From Granulicella aggregans (lineage in GTDB: Bacteria > Acidobacteriota > Terriglobia > Terriglobales > Acidobacteriaceae): a stretch of 64,000 nucleotides of DNA. Below, piece by piece: positions 11,532 through 19,745 of this stretch. The notes beneath the pieces were generated by a model, which saw only the letters and a list, made by a program, of their open reading frames with translations, searched no databases and was not told the DNA's origin. Position numbers and translations under genes: made by a program. The DNA lies in contig NZ_JACHIP010000001.1 of assembly GCF_014203275.1 (NCBI RefSeq), positions 1,224,512 to 1,288,511 of the forward strand. The letters run 5' to 3'. How positions within the stretch are numbered: the first letter of the stretch is position 1; each line of letters opens with the position of its first letter.

Positions 11532-12350
11532 ATGTCACTCAGCATCTTGAACAACATCTCCGCGCTTCAGGCTGAAAACCAACTCGCTGTCACCTCGGCA
11601 GCTGCGGCCAAGAGCCTCCAGCAGCTTTCCTCGGGATCACGCATCAACTCCGGTTCCGACGATGCCGCCGGTCTCGCCATCTCCGACGGTCTGAACGCGA
11701 ACGTCGCTGCCCTCAACCAGTCCTCGCTCAACGCAACCAACGCAGTTGGTTCCTTGCAGACCGCTGACGGCGCCCTGGCGCAGGTCACCGCTCTCCTCAA
11801 CCGCTCTGTCACGCTCGCCACCGAAGCTTCCAGCACCGGTCTCAGCACCTCACAGTCGACCGCCATCAACACCGAGTTCCAGGCTCTGCTCACGCAGATC
11901 GGCAACATCGGCACCTCCACCAACTTCAACGGCACGGCTGTCTTCGGCTCGACCGTTTCGGCCTTCACCAGCGACGGAACCTCGGGCGGTACGGTCACCA
12001 TCGGTGCAGCTGTTGCCGCTCTGACGACCACCTCGCTCGGCCTCAGTTCCTCCACCCTCACCTCGGCCAGCGGAGCGCAGTCTGCTCTGACCGCTCTCAC
12101 CGCAGCGATCTCCACCGTCTCGGCACAGCGTGGCACGCTCGGCGCCACCGTTGAGCAGCTCCAGGCCGCTTCGACCGTTGACACCAACGAGTCGCAGAAC
12201 CTGACCACCGCTTCCAGCTCGATCACCTCTGCCGACATCAGCAGCGTGGTTGCAGCCGACACCAAGTACAGCATCCTTCAGCAGACCGGTATCTCGGCAC
12301 TGCAGCAGGCTAACCAGCAGGCGCAGACCGTCCTCAAGCTTCTCCAGTAA
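11532..12350 (+). CDS. fliC: Flagellin
   Basis: This is the filament subunit. The N-terminal D0/D1 region (MSLSILNNISALQAENQL...LQQLSSGSRINSGSDDAAGLAISDGL) and the C-terminal D1/D0 region (ALTAAISTVSAQRGTLGATVEQLQAA...ISALQQANQQAQTVLKLLQ) are well conserved. They are joined by only a short Ser/Thr/Ala-rich middle. At 272 residues it is a minimal flagellin without surface D2/D3 domains. The ribosome binding site AAGGAG lies 7 bases before the ATG. It heads a plus-strand fliC-fliD-fliS unit under a sigma-28-type promoter. A strong hairpin follows the stop codon. Confidence 0.98.
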   Translation: MSLSILNNISALQAENQLAVTSAAAAKSLQQLSSGSRINSGSDDAAGLAISDGLNANVAALNQSSLNATNAVGSLQTADGALAQVTALLNRSVTLATEASSTGLSTSQSTAINTEFQALLTQIGNIGTSTNFNGTAVFGSTVSAFTSDGTSGGTVTIGAAVAALTTTSLGLSSSTLTSASGAQSALTALTAAISTVSAQRGTLGATVEQLQAASTVDTNESQNLTTASSSITSADISSVVAADTKYSILQQTGISALQQANQQAQTVLKLLQ

Positions 12351-12361
12351 AACGAAGTGGA

Positions 12362-12392
12362 TGCGGTCGCTGAGCTTCTGGCAGCGACCGCA
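12362..12392 (+). terminator. Strong hairpin after fliC (attenuator or mRNA 3'-end stabiliser)
   Basis: A perfect 11-bp stem (TGCGGTCGCTG / CAGCGACCGCA) with a 9-base loop starts 12 bases after the fliC stop. Only a weak T-rich stretch follows, so it probably gives partial termination and protects abundant flagellin mRNA, lowering fliD-fliS expression relative to fliC. Confidence 0.65.
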
Positions 12393-12439
12393 GCCATCAT
12401 TGTTTGACCTCGCTGGATTACCCAAGGAGTCTGCATCGC

Positions 12440-13819
12440 ATGAGCACAACATCCTCTACACTCACATCGGTCCTTTCCGCTCTCGGCGGTTCTACTGGGA
12501 TCGACGTAACTTCTGCGGTCGCCAGCATCCTCTATGCCGATCGCGCTCCGGAACGCGGATGGCAAGCACAGCAGACCGCCCTGGCAAGCCAGACCTCGGC
12601 CATCAACGCGCTCAACAGCGATGCCTCTGCTTTGAGCGACGCTCTTAGCGCACTCCAAAGCACGACCGGCGCTCTCAGCACGGTCACCGCGACCAGCTCC
12701 AATACCAGCCTCCTCACCGCGACCGCGACAGACGGCACCACGACCGGCAACCACGTCGTGACTATCAGCAACCTCGCCTCTACAGGTTCCTGGTACTCTG
12801 CCAAGGAAGGCACCAGCTCTACCCAGTTGCCGACTGGCAGTTTCAGCATCACCGTCGGTTCGACCACGACATCCATTCCAACCGGCAGCGGTAGCGTCAA
12901 TACGCTCGACCAGCTTGCTGCGTCCATCAATGGCCAGGCCCTCGGTGTGACTGCGAGCGTCGTCACCGACAGCTCCGGCGCCAGGCTTGCCCTCGTCTCC
13001 ACGGTTTCGGGAGCCGCCGGCGATTTTTCGATTGCCACCGGCGGAAGCATTGGATTCACTCGCTCCGGCACCGGTACCGACGCCTCTCTGACCGTCGATG
13101 GTGTACCCCTCACTAGCTCGAGCAACACCGTCACCGGAGCGATCAACGGTGTTACGTTGAATCTGCTCGGAGCTGCCCCCGCCAGCGCAGACCTCACGAC
13201 GCCGGCCACCCCCATTGCGCTGGGCCTCGCCCCGGATACCTCGGCGATCACCTCTGCGGTCAACGCCTTCGTCACCGCATATAACAACCTGATCACCGAT
13301 ACCAATACGACGATCACCTACAACAAGTCCACTCAGACCGGCGGTATCTTGCAGACCGACAGTGCCGCGCAGAGTCTCCAGAGTGCGCTTCTCGCTTCTA
13401 CAAACTACAGCGCCACCAGCGGTAGTTTTCTCTCGTTGGACTCACTCGGAATTTCAACAAAATCCGACGGCACCCTGACCGTAGACACTACGAAGCTGAC
13501 CACCGCTATCCAGTCCAACAACTCCGCGTTGACGACCTTCTTTCAGGGCACTGCGGTCAACGGATTTGCTGCATCGCTTACCTCTACGCTCAACACCTAC
13601 ACCGACCCCACGCAGGGAGCTTTTACGGTAGATCTCCAGAGCATCAGCTCAGAGAACAAGGACCTCACAGATCAGATCAGTACGCTTGAGGTCTACCTCG
13701 CCTCGCAGCAGACCATTTTGACGGCTCAATACAACGCCGCCGACATCGCGATTCAGCAGCTGCCGCAGAAGCTCAAGCAGATCAACGCGCTGCTCAACCC
13801 GAACTCCACCAGCTCCTAA
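12440..13819 (+). CDS. fliD: Flagellar filament capping protein (hook-associated protein 2)
   Basis: FliD caps the filament tip and promotes flagellin polymerisation. The N-terminal FliD_N signature is present (GGSTGIDVTSAVASILYADRAPERGWQAQQTALASQTSAINALNS). A Ser/Thr/Gly-rich D2/D3 region follows, with a FliD_C domain ending in a coiled-coil-like stretch (ISSENKDLTDQISTLEVYLASQQTILTAQYNAADIAIQQLPQKLKQINALLN). It has 459 residues. I chose the ATG at 12440, preceded by AAGGAG at proper distance, over an in-frame TTG at 12404. It lies between fliC and fliS as in most flagellar systems. Confidence 0.96.
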   Translation: MSTTSSTLTSVLSALGGSTGIDVTSAVASILYADRAPERGWQAQQTALASQTSAINALNSDASALSDALSALQSTTGALSTVTATSSNTSLLTATATDGTTTGNHVVTISNLASTGSWYSAKEGTSSTQLPTGSFSITVGSTTTSIPTGSGSVNTLDQLAASINGQALGVTASVVTDSSGARLALVSTVSGAAGDFSIATGGSIGFTRSGTGTDASLTVDGVPLTSSSNTVTGAINGVTLNLLGAAPASADLTTPATPIALGLAPDTSAITSAVNAFVTAYNNLITDTNTTITYNKSTQTGGILQTDSAAQSLQSALLASTNYSATSGSFLSLDSLGISTKSDGTLTVDTTKLTTAIQSNNSALTTFFQGTAVNGFAASLTSTLNTYTDPTQGAFTVDLQSISSENKDLTDQISTLEVYLASQQTILTAQYNAADIAIQQLPQKLKQINALLNPNSTSS

Positions 13820-13841
13820 AACTTGCGATGACGAGATCGAC

Positions 13842-14318
13842 ATGACAAATAACACTGCTTCACTTGAATATCGTCGCGCCGCGACGCAACAGGCTTCCGT
13901 AGTAGGCCTTGTGATCGCGTTGCACGACACTTTGATGGGAGACATCCGGCGCGCTGCCGAAGCAATCGACAAAGGCGACATCCAGGGCCGGTGCGACCAG
14001 CTGGTCCATGCCTTCAAGGTTCTTCAACAGTTGGAAGCGATGCTCGATATGGACAAGGGCGGCATAACAGCCAATCAGGTAAAACGCTTTTACGCCCACA
14101 TCCGCGGCCAGATGCTGCTCGCGCAATTCAAGTTATCCTCCGCCATTCTTCATCAACAGATTCAGATCGTCCTAGAAGTTCGCGAAGCGTGGCAACAGCT
14201 TGACAGCTCGACGATGGAACGCCGTAACCCGGCCCCTCTTTCGTCGACGGTGGATCAAGCGGCGACAGAGCGCGCCGAACCGGCAGAGGCTCGGCTCTCG
14301 TTCTCGTGCTCCTTCTAG
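13842..14318 (+). CDS. fliS: Flagellin export chaperone FliS
   Basis: FliS binds the flagellin C-terminus in the cytoplasm and prevents premature polymerisation. The protein is helical, with the FliS-like segments YRRAATQQASVVGLVIALHDTLMGDIRRAAEAIDKGDIQGRCDQLVHAFKVLQQLEAML and QMLLAQFKLSSAILHQQIQIVLEVREAWQQL. The 158 residues include an extra low-complexity C-terminal tail of about 35 residues. It is the last gene of the fliC-fliD-fliS unit and is followed by a strong intrinsic terminator. FliT is not present. Confidence 0.92.
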   Translation: MTNNTASLEYRRAATQQASVVGLVIALHDTLMGDIRRAAEAIDKGDIQGRCDQLVHAFKVLQQLEAMLDMDKGGITANQVKRFYAHIRGQMLLAQFKLSSAILHQQIQIVLEVREAWQQLDSSTMERRNPAPLSSTVDQAATERAEPAEARLSFSCSF

Positions 14319-14350
14319 ATCGACGATCACTTCCCTACTAAGGGCTCCGA

Positions 14351-14384
14351 GGCGACCTGAACATTTCAGGTCGCCATTTTTTTG
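14351..14384 (+). terminator. Intrinsic terminator of fliC-fliD-fliS
   Basis: A perfect 11-bp stem (GGCGACCTGAA / TTCAGGTCGCC) with a 3-base loop is followed by ATTTTTTTG. Confidence 0.95.
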
Positions 14385-14875
14385 TTTGGCTCGCTGACTT
14401 ACCAGACAACTAGCCCGCCTCGGATATCCGGGATAACTCGGAGGACGTTATCCTCACTAGGTCGGCGCAGCGGCCTGATCCTTAGTCAACTCTATTCAGC
14501 CTGAGCTCGTTCTCAAATCGGCGCCCCCACTTCGGATGCGGTCGAAGTCCTGGAGTAAGTTCCTACCAGTTCACCTCCCGGATCGCTCAGCTACAGATCT
14601 CGTCTCCAATGGCGACGACGCAGCCCACGGCCTCGATAAACTCTAGGGCTCATCACCACATTTCTGTGGCGTCATTCTGGGTCCCTGCGAAGAATCCCCC
14701 CATTCCGCTCGTGCCGCGAATCAGCTGAGGCGGCACGTACAGAATGCAGGGGACGATGGCTTTCAGATGATTTGTAATCCGTCGAGATGCTCTGGTTCCT
14801 AATCACTCCAGGCACCACCTCGATCAAGAGCGCGCAACCACCACTTATCGAGAGCCCATCCAGCACCCCACACGC
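14385..14875. other. Intergenic stretch without a recognised gene
   Basis: This ~490-base stretch lies between two convergent terminators. No protein-like frame is seen. It contains two hairpins: GGATAAC/GTTATCC at 14431-14453 and CGTGCCGC/GCGGCACG at 14710-14737. It also contains a fragment reminiscent of dispersed intergenic repeats (GTCATTCTGGGTCCCTGCGAAGAATC near 14672-14697, written here only to locate it). It may be decayed sequence. Confidence 0.6.
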
Positions 14876-14919
14876 GAAAACGGCAACGGCGTCAATCGTG
14901 GTTGCGATTGACGCCGTTG
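14876..14919 (-). terminator. Intrinsic terminator of the flgF-to-flgL operon
   Basis: A perfect 15-bp stem (CAACGGCGTCAATCG / CGATTGACGCCGTTG) with a 6-base loop lies 28 bases after the flgL stop. On the minus strand it is followed by CCGTTTTCG. The stem is long enough to act also on plus-strand read-through. Confidence 0.9.
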
Positions 14920-14946
14920 TTCTTACGAGCTGTTGGAAAGAATCGT

Positions 14947-15840
14947 TTACTTCAGATAGTTGAGCAGGCTGTTCTGGATGACTTTGGCAGCAGCCGCCAG
15001 GACCGACGAGTTGCTCGTCTCTGCCTGCGTCAGATTCTCCGCGGCCGTGGCCGCATCGATGCCGACAAGCGAGTTCTCGCGCGAGCTAAGCGTCACCTTC
15101 TCTTGCGAGAGGTAAGTCTCCTGCGAGGTGAGCTGGTTGATCGTGTTGCCATATACGGCATGCTGCGCGGTCACATACTGCAGCGCCGAGGTGATGTCCG
15201 TAGTGGCGATGGCGATGGTGCTGCTGTTGCCCGCCTGCAACGCCGAAGCAAGGCTGCTGAGAGCACCGAGTACATTCGCACTCGAATTGGTAAACAGAGT
15301 AGATCCCGGGATATTGGCCTGCACCGAAAGTGAGCTACCCACGGAGATACTGTTGACGCCAGTGTTTCCGTTATAGGTGTACCCGGTCGACGACGTTGAA
15401 TCGGCCGTGAAGGCTGCCTTGCCGCTCACCGTGCCGCCAAAGAGAGATATGCCCTGGAATGTCGTATTGGCCAGGCCTACGACATTGCTCAGAATGCCTT
15501 GGATGTTCGTGGCGATCGACTGCCGGTCCGCATTCGAGGTCGTGCTGTTCGCGCCTTCCGTGCCAAGCGTGATGGCCTGGTTCAGCAGCCCCACCACGGA
15601 GGTGAGCACGGAGTCCGCAGTCTGCGCCTGCGAAAGCACCGACGACGCGTTGGACGAATACTGGTCGACGTTGGCAGCCTGCGCCTGCAACTGAATATAA
15701 GACGACGAAGCTGACGGATCGTCCGACGGCTGGTTGACCTTCAGGCCCGTAGAGACCTGCTGGAACGCTGTCTGCACGGCCTGTTCGCTGTTCTGGATGT
15801 CGATGATGACGCTTGCGTTTAAGCTTGGATTGAACCGCAT
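14947..15840 (-). CDS. flgL: Flagellar hook-filament junction protein 3
   Basis: FlgL joins the hook to the filament together with FlgK. The 297-residue, flagellin-like protein has the N-terminal MRFNPSLNASVIIDIQNSEQAVQTAFQQVSTGLKVNQPSDDPSAS signature and a C-terminal helical region ending ETSNSSVLAAAAKVIQNSLLNYLK. The D2-like centre includes FQGISLFGGTVSGKAAF. It starts 10 bases after flgK and is the last gene of the long minus-strand flgF operon, just before a strong terminator. Confidence 0.95.
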   Translation of the reverse strand: MRFNPSLNASVIIDIQNSEQAVQTAFQQVSTGLKVNQPSDDPSASSSYIQLQAQAANVDQYSSNASSVLSQAQTADSVLTSVVGLLNQAITLGTEGANSTTSNADRQSIATNIQGILSNVVGLANTTFQGISLFGGTVSGKAAFTADSTSSTGYTYNGNTGVNSISVGSSLSVQANIPGSTLFTNSSANVLGALSSLASALQAGNSSTIAIATTDITSALQYVTAQHAVYGNTINQLTSQETYLSQEKVTLSSRENSLVGIDAATAAENLTQAETSNSSVLAAAAKVIQNSLLNYLK

Positions 15841-15850
15841 AGTTGAAGCC

Positions 15851-17218
15851 TCACTGAATCATATTGATCGTGGTGTCGAACAAGCTCTGGATGGTGCTGA
15901 CGACCTTGGCCGCTGCCGCATAAGCCTGCTGATACTGGATAAGGTTTGCCGACTCCTGATCGATTGACACACCAGAGATCGATCCCTGCTGGTTGTTGAG
16001 CGCGGTCAGGCTCTGCGAGATCGAGGTCGACTCCGAATTCGCGGTGGCCGTGTAGCTGCCAATCAGGTAGACCAGGTTCGCGGATTGCCCCGTCGCGCTC
16101 AGGCCCGAGGACAACGGAGCATCCTGCAGCGCGGTCAGGTTCGCCACATTGCCGTTGCTGCCGGAGGAGCCGTCGGAGCTTGCGGCGATGGCAGCGGGGT
16201 CCGTCGTCGCCAGCTTAAGAGAAGCAGCCGATCCGGCCACCGTGCTCGATACGCTGAACAACGCCGTGCCGGCATTGCCATTCTCGTCGTAGCCCTTGCT
16301 CTGCGCCGTGTTGAAGGCGGTCGCGAACTGGTTTGCAAGCGTGTCCAGAGAAGTCAGCAGTGAAGGAATCTGCGTGTCGCGGACCTGGATCGTTCCGCCA
16401 AGATCTCCACCGGAGATCTGAGTCGTGATGTCCGACCCGTTCTGATCGAGGATCTTCTGATTGCCATTCGAATCCGTCGAGGTCGAGAGGGCGTAGCTCT
16501 GATTTCCCAGCACCAGCGCCGTTCCGCTACCGGTCGTGATGGTATCGCCCTGAGAGGAATGGGTCACCGAGATGTTCGTCAGCTGGGCGAGCTGCAGTTC
16601 AACCTGGTTCAGCTGGTCGCCGATCGGTCCCAGATTCTGGCCCTGCGAGTTCTGCTGTTCCAGCTCCAGGTTCAACTGCGCCGCCTGCGATGCGAGCTGA
16701 TTGATCTGCGACACATCGGTCGTAACCGTCGTATTCAAAGTGCTGGCAGGACCCGAAAGTCCGGCCGAGATGGAATTGAACTGGCTGACGAGTGCCTGCG
16801 CGCCCTGGATCGCCGTCTGGCGGTCTGCAGAGTTGCTGGGGTTCGTCGAAAGCGCCGAAAGATTGCTGAAGAATGTCGAGAGGCTGCTGGCCAGGCTCGT
16901 CCCGGTGCTGGGAAACAGCGTCTGAATCTGGTTCAGCGCGTTCACCTGTGCGTCGGAACTCGACTGCTGGCTCGTTTGCTGCTGGATCCGCAGGGTCAAC
17001 AGATCGTTGCGCACGGAGGTGACGCTGGTCACGTTCACGCCATTGCCCACCTGGAGCTTGCCGTCCTTCGACGTCGTCGACTCACTGAGACTTACAGTCT
17101 CGCGGGCATAGCCGGTCGTGCTGGCGTTGGCGATGTTATTGTTCGCGACCTGCAGCTCAAGCTCCTGGGCCTGAAGCGACTGGGTGGCGATCGAAAGTGC
17201 GGAACTTAGAGTTGCCAT
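15851..17218 (-). CDS. flgK: Flagellar hook-associated protein 1
   Basis: FlgK is the first hook-filament junction protein. The 455 residues begin with the rod/hook-type N-terminus (MATLSSALSIATQSLQAQELELQVANNNIANASTTGYARETVSL). They include the FlgK-typical coiled helical part with LNQIQTLFPSTGTSLASSLSTFFSNLSALSTNPSNSADRQ, and end with VSIDQESANLIQYQQAYAAAAKVVSTIQSLFDTTINMI, the conserved flg_bbr C-terminus. It lies between flgN, its export chaperone, and flgL. Confidence 0.97.
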   Translation of the reverse strand: MATLSSALSIATQSLQAQELELQVANNNIANASTTGYARETVSLSESTTSKDGKLQVGNGVNVTSVTSVRNDLLTLRIQQQTSQQSSSDAQVNALNQIQTLFPSTGTSLASSLSTFFSNLSALSTNPSNSADRQTAIQGAQALVSQFNSISAGLSGPASTLNTTVTTDVSQINQLASQAAQLNLELEQQNSQGQNLGPIGDQLNQVELQLAQLTNISVTHSSQGDTITTGSGTALVLGNQSYALSTSTDSNGNQKILDQNGSDITTQISGGDLGGTIQVRDTQIPSLLTSLDTLANQFATAFNTAQSKGYDENGNAGTALFSVSSTVAGSAASLKLATTDPAAIAASSDGSSGSNGNVANLTALQDAPLSSGLSATGQSANLVYLIGSYTATANSESTSISQSLTALNNQQGSISGVSIDQESANLIQYQQAYAAAAKVVSTIQSLFDTTINMIQ

Positions 17219-17230
17219 ATCGTTATCTCC

Positions 17231-17674
17231 TCAGACTTCGCAGGACCAGGTTTGAAGGTTCGCCTGGACGCCAGAGGTCGAGTGGGTTGAACCTTGGTAG
17301 CTACGGAAAAGGCCGGCGAATAGCCGCAGAGTCTCGCCGGAGTGGCGTAGCAATGCGGCATATCTCTTGTTGAGCACAAGGACCGACGCGATGGCCTCTT
17401 CGATCTGGAAAGAAAGATCAGACTCTTCACAGTTCGCGCTGAGGGCCCGGTCGGCGGAAAGCTTCGCACTTCTTCCGCGCTGAATGTGAGCGAGGCGCGA
17501 GCAGGCTGCCTGCTGCACCTTAATGCTCTCTTGCAACGGGGAAAGCTCTTGGCGCGCGATGCAGTTCATCGCCGTCTCGAGCTCCCCCGCAAGACACTGC
17601 AGGTTTGCGAGGTATTCTTTGCCTTCGTCCGGCGATAACTGTTGCTTCCAAAGATGCATCGCTTCCCTCTGCAT
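17231..17674 (-). CDS. flgN: FlgN-like export chaperone for hook-associated proteins
   Basis: The 147-residue, mostly helical protein resembles FlgN in size, composition and the C-terminal pattern (EAIASVLVLNKRYAALLRHSGETLRLFAGLFRSYQG). Its place directly upstream of flgK, the usual FlgN substrate, and downstream of flgM supports the call. Sequence similarity of this family is low, so the identification rests partly on context. The start is ambiguous: the first ATG (17674) has only a weak AGAGAA, while a second ATG five codons in (17659) has AGAGGGA four bases before it. Confidence 0.8.
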   Translation of the reverse strand: MQREAMHLWKQQLSPDEGKEYLANLQCLAGELETAMNCIARQELSPLQESIKVQQAACSRLAHIQRGRSAKLSADRALSANCEESDLSFQIEEAIASVLVLNKRYAALLRHSGETLRLFAGLFRSYQGSTHSTSGVQANLQTWSCEV

Positions 17675-17743
17675 AAATTCTCTGATCTGCCGGTTAGCTG
17701 AGCTCTTCGCGATGCCTGGTTATCGGGACTCTTTTCGAGGCCT

Positions 17744-18043
17744 CTAAACGTCGGAGTTCGCGATCGACTCAGAGATCTTCACACTATCCAGCTGGTACTG
17801 GGCTGAATTGACTGCCTGCCGGAGCGCTTCAACCTTTGCCTGCCGCGTTGGCGTGGTCTGCAAAGCTGTCTTGCTCAGGGTCTGCACGGTGTTGGTTGCG
17901 GCGGTGAAGTTGGTGGTATCTACCGCCGTTTGTTTAGGTTGAACGCTGGCTGCGGGCTTCGCAGAAGCGCTGGTGGCCAGGGTTTTTGCCTGGACGGGCT
18001 TGGTAAAATCGGTTGTTGCAACGCCAAAACGATCGACGACCAT
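17744..18043 (-). CDS. flgM: Anti-sigma-28 factor FlgM
   Basis: FlgM holds FliA inactive until it is exported through the completed hook-basal body. The 99-residue protein has a disordered Ala/Thr/Lys-rich N-terminus. Its C-terminal sigma-binding motif matches FlgM (TPTRQAKVEALRQAVNSAQYQLDSVKISESIANSDV). The ATG at 18041-18043 sits behind an excellent AAAGGAGGT; an in-frame GTG three codons upstream overlaps that site and is unlikely. A sigma-28-type promoter lies directly upstream, giving the usual feedback loop. The partner sigma factor FliA is encoded at 25399-26190. Confidence 0.93.
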   Translation of the reverse strand: MVVDRFGVATTDFTKPVQAKTLATSASAKPAASVQPKQTAVDTTNFTAATNTVQTLSKTALQTTPTRQAKVEALRQAVNSAQYQLDSVKISESIANSDV

Positions 18044-18070
18044 ACAACACACCTCCTTTGAACGACTTCA

Positions 18071-18098
18071 CTATCGGCAGTTCCCCGAAAGCTGTTCA
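18071..18098 (-). promoter_or_regulatory. Sigma-28 (FliA)-type promoter for flgM-flgN-flgK-flgL
   Basis: On the minus strand TTGAAC, 17 bases, CGATAG. Beyond the two boxes it also shares CTTT in the same part of the spacer with the fliC promoter. The predicted start is near 18063, about 20 bases before the flgM ATG. It lies in the 72-base flgJ-flgM gap, so the distal part of the operon can be driven late by FliA. Confidence 0.78.
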
Positions 18099-18115
18099 AC
18101 AGAAGGCCGCTTTTT

Positions 18116-18574
18116 TCACTCTTTTCCACCGCCGGCCGAAATCTTCGCCCTTTCGGAACCCTCAACTTTAGTTGCAGCGGCAGATTCTGCTTTGTGGTCA
18201 GCCGCTTTGTGCAGATTCGACGTAATCATCTTGGCGATCCCGATTCCGCCCGATGCCGTAAGTGATCCCGCCAGCGCCTGCATGGCGATCCCCTGGAACT
18301 GGTCCTTGCCGGAGTCGTCGTCCTCATCCTGGCCGTCGCCGCCGGGAACCTTCGCGAAGCTCTGTTCAGCCTGGCTCAGCCAGCTCCCCAGCAGGATCGA
18401 CTCGAAGTCATGGCCCGCCTTGTCGATCTTCGCGTCTTCTGTCCCCGAAGCGCCGGTAGAAGTGGCTGTGGCCGATGTCGAAGTGGATGCTGTCTTTGCG
18501 CCGCTCAGCAGCCGGGCCGCCTGCGCGTCCTGCAAGCCTGATTGAGAGATAAGCAAACTCGAAGAGTCAAACAT
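18116..18574 (-). CDS. flgJ: Flagellar rod-capping/assembly protein, FlgJ N-terminal domain only
   Basis: The 152-residue protein matches only the N-terminal rod-binding domain of FlgJ. The core is KAGHDFESILLGSWLSQAEQSF and the helix DQFQGIAMQALAGSLTASGGIGIAKMITSNLHKA, resembling the FlgJ pattern FE..ll...l..m........m..q.LA..l...ggiGla..i. The glucosaminidase domain found in enterobacterial FlgJ is missing, as in many other phyla, so a separate enzyme must open the peptidoglycan. The gene abuts flgI (stop and start adjacent), and a Ser/Thr-rich linker lies near residues 28-45. Confidence 0.88.
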   Translation of the reverse strand: MFDSSSLLISQSGLQDAQAARLLSGAKTASTSTSATATSTGASGTEDAKIDKAGHDFESILLGSWLSQAEQSFAKVPGGDGQDEDDDSGKDQFQGIAMQALAGSLTASGGIGIAKMITSNLHKAADHKAESAAATKVEGSERAKISAGGGKE

Positions 18575-19699
18575 TTAGATCACCTCCAGATCGGCCTGCA
18601 GACCGCCCGATGACTTGATCGCCTGCAGGATGGCCACGATGTCGTGCGAGGTAGCGCCGATGGCGTGAAGCCCGCGAATCAGGTCGTCTACATTCGCCCC
18701 ATTTTCGAGTCGAATCGATTGCGCCGGAAGGTCCTTGACCGCCACGGTCGTATTCGCGACGGGCGTCGTCGTTCCCGTATTGCTGAACGGCAGGGGCTGC
18801 GATACGGCGTAGGTCGTCTCAACTTGAATGCTCAGGCTGCCGTGGAGCACCGAGACCGGCGAGAGCGTCACGTTGCCACCCATAACGATGGTTCCAGTTC
18901 GCTCATTGATGACCACCTTGGCCGGCGCATGGAAGTTGATCGCCAGCGACTGCACCTGGGCGATCAGCAACGGAACAGATGTTGTCCCGGTTCCCTTCAC
19001 ATCGATCTGGACCGTCCGGTTATCCAGTTGGGTAGCAACCGGATTGTGAAACTCGTGATTGATGATGTCGGCCATGTCCTTGGTCGCCGTGAAGTCGGGA
19101 TTCCGTAGAACGAAGGAGACGGTATGGAACTGGCTCAGGTCCACCTGCGCCTCGCGCTCCACAATAGCCCCGCCGGGAATTCTGCCCGTCGTCGGATGAT
19201 TGATCGACTTTGTATTGCCCGATATGCCCTCGCTGTAGCCGCCAAGCGTTAGGGGGCCCTGCGCCTCTGCATAGACCTGCCCATCGGGACCTCGCAACGA
19301 CGTCATCAGCAGGACACCGCCTTCGAGGCTCTTCGCGTCTCCGGCAGAGGAGACAGTGATATCGAGCTTCATTCCGTTCCGCGAGAACGCGGGCAATGAC
19401 GTCGTGATGAAGACCGCAGCAACGTTCTTGACCACCACCTGTGCCGGAGAGATCTGCACGCCCATGCGCTTCATCGCATTCGCGAGTGTCTGCACGGTGA
19501 AGAAAGTCTGCTGCCGGTCGCCAGTCCCTTGCAGCCCGACAACCAGGCCATAGCCCACAAGCTGGTTGTCGCGCACGCCTTCGACATCGGCGATATCACG
19601 CAGCAATACCTTGTGGTCCATGCTCGTCGCCATGGCTGGTAAGGAAGTCATCTGCGCCAGCAGGCAGAGACAAACGAAATAGGATAAAAGCCGTCGCAT
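18575..19699 (-). CDS. flgI: Flagellar P-ring protein FlgI
   Basis: FlgI forms the periplasmic P-ring around the rod. The 374-residue protein has a Sec signal peptide (MRRLLSYFVCLCLLAQMTSLPAMA) and the highly conserved core DHKVLLRDIADVEGVRDNQLVGYGLVVGLQGTGDRQQTFFTVQTLANAMKRMGV, and ends ENGANVDDLIRGLHAIGATSHDIVAILQAIKSSGGLQADLEVI. I chose the ATG at 19697-19699 because the signal peptide starts there. An in-frame GTG at 19741 would add 14 residues without a good ribosome binding site. The operon order flgA-flgH-flgI-flgJ is standard. Confidence 0.98.
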   Translation of the reverse strand: MRRLLSYFVCLCLLAQMTSLPAMATSMDHKVLLRDIADVEGVRDNQLVGYGLVVGLQGTGDRQQTFFTVQTLANAMKRMGVQISPAQVVVKNVAAVFITTSLPAFSRNGMKLDITVSSAGDAKSLEGGVLLMTSLRGPDGQVYAEAQGPLTLGGYSEGISGNTKSINHPTTGRIPGGAIVEREAQVDLSQFHTVSFVLRNPDFTATKDMADIINHEFHNPVATQLDNRTVQIDVKGTGTTSVPLLIAQVQSLAINFHAPAKVVINERTGTIVMGGNVTLSPVSVLHGSLSIQVETTYAVSQPLPFSNTGTTTPVANTTVAVKDLPAQSIRLENGANVDDLIRGLHAIGATSHDIVAILQAIKSSGGLQADLEVI

Positions 19700-19745
19700 C
19701 AAATGTTGCCCCGAGAACAAGGTTGAAATGGGTGAGTCCACAAAG

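Noticed and set aside
13997..14203. Extra small frame inside fliS
   Set aside because: It is an overlapping frame of fliS without domain or ribosome binding site.
14672..14866. 64-codon minus-strand frame in the fliS-flgL gap
   Set aside because: No ribosome binding site and no protein-like pattern; it lies between two terminators.
18575..19741. Upstream GTG start for flgI
   Set aside because: It adds 14 residues before a good signal peptide and has no ribosome binding site; the ATG at 19697-19699 is preferred.
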